Shown piece by piece: positions 61,576 through 64,000 of a stretch of 64,000 nt of DNA. The position numbers were made by a program, and so were the translations under genes. Position 1 is the first letter of the stretch. Every line of letters starts with the position of its first letter. The DNA comes from Rhodospirillaceae bacterium (GTDB lineage Bacteria > Pseudomonadota > Alphaproteobacteria > Rhodospirillales > UBA2165): positions 18,345 to 82,344 of the forward strand of contig CANIGJ010000019.1 in the NCBI GenBank assembly GCA_947467145.1, in the 5' to 3' direction. The notes below the pieces were generated by a model, which saw nothing but the letters and a program-made list of their open reading frames with translations, made no database searches and had not been told where the DNA came from.

Positions 61576-62178
61576 TCAGGGAGCGAGGGCTTTCTTAAAT
61601 GCTGGGCGTGCGAAAAGTCGCTCGGCTAGGCCAGCCAGACCTGGGTGCGCGCTGCGCCATGCCAACTCGGGTAAGACCCGCGCCAGATAACCCAGGGCCG
61701 CCCCGCTAGTGACATCGGCAAGCGTGATGCTGTCGCCCGTGCAGAATCTGTGGGCGCCCAAGTCACGCTCCATCGTGGCAAGTGCCGCGTCGATTTTCCG
61801 CTGTTGGCGTGCATACCAATCTGCACCCTTGCGCTGGACTTCGGCCAACCGGTTTTCGTGCATGATGGCGACCGTGGCGTCGATAATACCGTCGGCAAGG
61901 GCATCCCATCGTTTCACCTCGATCCGATCCTCGAAGTGTTCGGGGATAAGTTTCGGCGCTGGCGCGATACCGTCCAGATATTCGATGATCACGGCGGAAT
62001 CGTAGAGGGCTCGCCCGTCGTCGCGAATGAAGGTGGGAATTTTCGCGAGTGGGTTGGCGGCTGAAACTTCCGGGGCGGTCGGCCGTGTCACCACGTATTC
62101 GTAGGGCAAACCTTTTTCCTCAAGGACAATAATGACCTTGAGGGCATAGGGGCTGGCATTCGCGCCGAGAAGTTTCAT
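61576..62178 (-). CDS. Glutathione S-transferase family protein
   Basis: A 200-residue GST with an N-terminal thioredoxin-fold domain (NASPYALKVIIVLEEKGLPYEY, then the PLAKIPTF cis-proline loop and DSAVIIEYLD) and a helical C-terminal domain. The serine in NASPYAL would activate glutathione. It is in the accessory stretch beside a small ORF and TspO. The substrate is unknown. Confidence 0.93.
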   Translation of the reverse strand: MKLLGANASPYALKVIIVLEEKGLPYEYVVTRPTAPEVSAANPLAKIPTFIRDDGRALYDSAVIIEYLDGIAPAPKLIPEHFEDRIEVKRWDALADGIIDATVAIMHENRLAEVQRKGADWYARQQRKIDAALATMERDLGAHRFCTGDSITLADVTSGAALGYLARVLPELAWRSAHPGLAGLAERLFARPAFKKALAP

Positions 62179-62333
62179 GAGGAGTTCCCTGATTTGGAGA
62201 GTGCCAGCTGGATCTTTGAGGCAAGTATGAAACAGCCAAGCGGGGTTGTTGTCTAAATAATCTGAAGCGAAGGGCGAAGCAACGAACGTTACAGCGGTCT
62301 TCGGCTGCTAGGCTTTGGTGTCAAGAATGAGAT

Positions 62334-62585
62334 TCACCGCTCCGGTGGCAAAATTTCCTGGATGCTCACCTGATCGATCAAGTTCTCGCGCCCGATGTCG
62401 CGTAGATGCGCTCGCTTGTGTTCGTTTGCGAGATTGGAGCCAATGCCTTTGGTCATGGCTAGGATCAATGACCGATCGCTTAAATCCAACCAGTATGAGC
62501 GGCGCACCAATTTCCCATCGGCGCCACGCGCAAATGGATCATCGGGATTTGATCCGAAATCAGGACGATAAAGATCTTCGGTCAT
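62334..62585 (-). CDS. Small protein of unknown function (83 aa)
   Basis: An 83-residue ORF from the ATG at 62585 (MTEDLYRPDFGSNPDDPFARG, ending EILPPER). It has no signal or membrane segment. It lies 15 bp downstream of tspO in the same direction. Codon use looks normal, but no family is recognised and the ribosome site is weak. Confidence 0.6.
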   Translation of the reverse strand: MTEDLYRPDFGSNPDDPFARGADGKLVRRSYWLDLSDRSLILAMTKGIGSNLANEHKRAHLRDIGRENLIDQVSIQEILPPER

Positions 62586-62600
62586 GATGCCCGTTTGTCG

Positions 62601-63062
62601 TCAGTTCAGGAAAAATATCGATCCATTTAGGACGCCTGCGAAAGCGATCCAGATCGCATACGGAACAAATAGCCATGCGGCGAGTCGATCGCGGGGCCAG
62701 GTCACAACAATAAATCCCACGATGATCATCAGCAGAAGTGACAAGATCGCCAGAGCCGCGCCGATAAGGTGCATTCCGAAAAAAACAGGCGACCATAAAA
62801 AATTCAGCGCGAGTTGAATCCACCAAAAACGGGTCGAAGTTCGGGTGAAATGTCTCCGATGTCGCTGAGAGACGCGCCATCCTGCCGTCGCGATTATTAT
62901 ATAAAATGTCGTCCAAACCGGCGCGAAAACCCACGCGGGCGGATTGAAAGCCGGTTTAGCGAGCTGCGCGTACCAATCGCCGGGTGCCGTCAGATAGCCG
63001 ATCAACAGACCGCCACCGACGACAAGAAGCAGAAATAGAATGAGCGAAAGGCGCGGGTGCAT
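62601..63062 (-). CDS. tspO: TspO/MBR family membrane protein
   Basis: A 153-residue five-helix protein of the TspO/peripheral benzodiazepine receptor family, linked to tetrapyrrole and stress signalling. The conserved NPPAWVFAPVWTTFY, QLALNFLWSPVFFG and PYAIWIAFAGVLNGSI segments are present. It is in the accessory stretch and followed by the 83-residue ORF. The upstream 270 bp has no gene I can support. Confidence 0.94.
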   Translation of the reverse strand: MHPRLSLILFLLLVVGGGLLIGYLTAPGDWYAQLAKPAFNPPAWVFAPVWTTFYIIIATAGWRVSQRHRRHFTRTSTRFWWIQLALNFLWSPVFFGMHLIGAALAILSLLLMIIVGFIVVTWPRDRLAAWLFVPYAIWIAFAGVLNGSIFFLN

Positions 63063-63332
63063 GGGGATTCAGTATACCAGCTGATCAGGAGGGTGAGTAT
63101 CGAGCATTTCGAGGGGGCACGGTCGAATTTGAGTGGGCGGGTTCGCACGCTCGCTCGGCCCGTTGCCTTCGATCCTTTACAGAGCGATACCGCTCTCGGC
63201 CGCGCGGCGACACGCGTCACCAACACTCGCGGCTGACGGCCGCGATGTTTCCTTAGGCGCGCCACCCGCTTACGCCCGACGCCTAGTTGGCGATAGGAAA
63301 AAGTAGCCGACCAACACGGCTGAACTTAGCAG

Positions 63333-63864
63333 TCAATCGATCCCTACGAGGAGCCCAATCCACGCCGCCGCCAAGACAACGATGAGGCCGGGAACGACCC
63401 TAAACGCGAATGCTTTGCTGCCGCTTGAAATTGCGAGAACGATCTTAGTTACGGAATTGGTGGTGAACCCGACTAAGATTGGTACACTTGCGTTTTGGGG
63501 GGCGATATTGCCGGACGCGACCTGAGAAGAAATTGAAACAGCTATCGCGTGAGCGTCCGCGAACCCTGCCATTGCAGCGGCCAAAACCAGACCATTTTCG
63601 CCCAGCCAAACACGCAAGGCTGCAGCAGTAAGCAGGACGATTGCCAGGGTTGATGCAAACAAAATGGCTGCCCTGAAACTGAATGGCTCGCCCGGCTCGG
63701 CAATTGATGCGGGGGCCGCGCTCGACTGCCGCAGTCCGAAAAGAAGGCCGTAGGCAATCGCTGCCATTCCAGCGAAGATTAACGGCAGCCCGAGAGCTAT
63801 CAATGTCGCTGGGCTCGTTACCGCTACCACAGTGCCTACTTGGGCGACGGTCGCAATAGTTGAC
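63333..63864 (-). pseudogene. C-terminal fragment of a MgtC/SapB-DUF4010 membrane protein, cut by an IS
   Basis: The minus-strand frame encodes about five hydrophobic helices of the DUF4010 type (GFADAHAIAVSISSQV, FTTNSVTKIVLAISSG, then FRVVPGLIVVLAAAW). Read upstream, the frame stays open and natural (TIATVAQVGTVVAV) until it meets the end of an IS3-type element at about 63865, and a stop follows within that element. The N-terminal half of the normal protein is therefore missing. A GTG at 63830 could start a short product, but it is unlikely to be functional. Confidence 0.82.
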
Positions 63865-64000
63865 TGATCTGCCCCCTTCAGAGTGGTCCATCTAATATTT
63901 TAGATTGGACCCTGAAGGAGAAGACAAATGGGCAAGAGACACGGGCCTGAGGAGATTATCGGTAAGCTGCGCGAGGCCGAGATTATACTGGCGCAAGGCG
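63865..64000 (+). mobile_element. Left end of an IS3-family insertion sequence (runs off window)
   Basis: The boundary begins TGATCTGCCCCCTTCAGAG, an IS3-type terminal sequence, and is followed about 60 bp later by an OrfA start. The element disrupts the DUF4010 gene. Only 136 bp is visible, so orfB, the right end and the target duplication cannot be seen. Confidence 0.8.
63928..64000 (+). CDS. IS3-family transposase OrfA (partial, 3' truncated by window)
   Basis: The ATG at 63928 is preceded by GAAGGAGAAG and reads MGKRHGPEEIIGKLREAEII, the typical start of an IS3-family OrfA with a helix-turn-helix. Only about 24 codons are in the window. It would be expressed with orfB by frameshifting in such elements. 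Confidence 0.88.
   Translation, partial: MGKRHGPEEIIGKLREAEIILAQG

Noticed and set aside
56157..64000. A direct repeat of the tRNA-Ala 3' end that would mark the far end of an island
   Set aside because: I scanned by eye for the T-arm and acceptor sequence and found no copy; it may lie outside the window.
1..64000. CRISPR arrays or regularly spaced repeats
   Set aside because: No direct repeats with regular spacing were seen anywhere in the window.

Overview
The window is 64 kb of GC-rich chromosome from an alphaproteobacterium. The evidence is the ctaD-ctaG-ctaE block, an argD-argF-hslO order, a DUF2849-sulfite reductase-DUF934 block, ribH under an FMN riboswitch, and a recombinase-DUF2924-DUF3489 trio. 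A Rhodospirillales-like lineage is my inference; no 16S rRNA or species marker is present. No CRISPR array, rRNA operon, prophage or replication origin was seen.

Region by region: 1-3157 (+) holds the end of a cytochrome aa3 oxidase operon and a DUF983 protein. 3161-9132 (-) is one co-directional run with overlapping ends: a GAF-PP2C-HATPase regulator, a STAS protein, MlaE, MlaF, MlaD, an auxiliary lipoprotein and CysC. 9175-11694 (-) is sulfite reduction. Divergent from it, 11891-18592 (+) carries an ECF sigma factor, a probable anti-sigma factor, a CnrX-like sensor, a MacA-type adaptor with an unusual insertion, the MacB-type ATPase and permease, and CorA. 18607-21587 holds a glutathione-dependent formaldehyde dehydrogenase, an orphan exported protein and an OmpA-type porin. 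21794-31243 is housekeeping: tRNA-Gly, ApaG, FolE, ArgE/ArgF/ArgD, Hsp33, riboswitch plus RibH, a PagL-like enzyme and a response regulator. 31256-32564 is a run of very small, mostly exported proteins.

32792-41737 mixes a Bug-type binding protein with a GMC oxidoreductase, membrane proteins, tRNA-Arg, QueH, an M23 peptidase and an orphan peptide-binding protein. 41813-51755 is a catabolic or secondary-metabolic block: two VOC proteins, two tandem molybdopterin hydroxylase large subunits, a 51-residue ORF, a haem-oxygenase-like diiron protein, a nitronate monooxygenase, a degenerate M24 protein and a TauE/SafE exporter. 51824-55899 holds an orphan protein, a thiolase-like/DUF35 pair, FolD and YggT.

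From tRNA-Ala (56081) to the right edge the sequence is accessory. It has a serine recombinase cluster, a truncated DNA methyltransferase, a PEP-CTERM protein, GST, TspO, and a DUF4010 gene cut by an IS3-family element that runs off the window.

The most interesting candidates are: (i) a partner-switching phosphatase/kinase and STAS protein directly upstream of an Mla lipid transporter; (ii) the ECF/CnrX-like/MacAB module whose adaptor carries a Spy/CpxP-like insert; (iii) the diiron protein-nitronate monooxygenase-pseudo-M24 operon.
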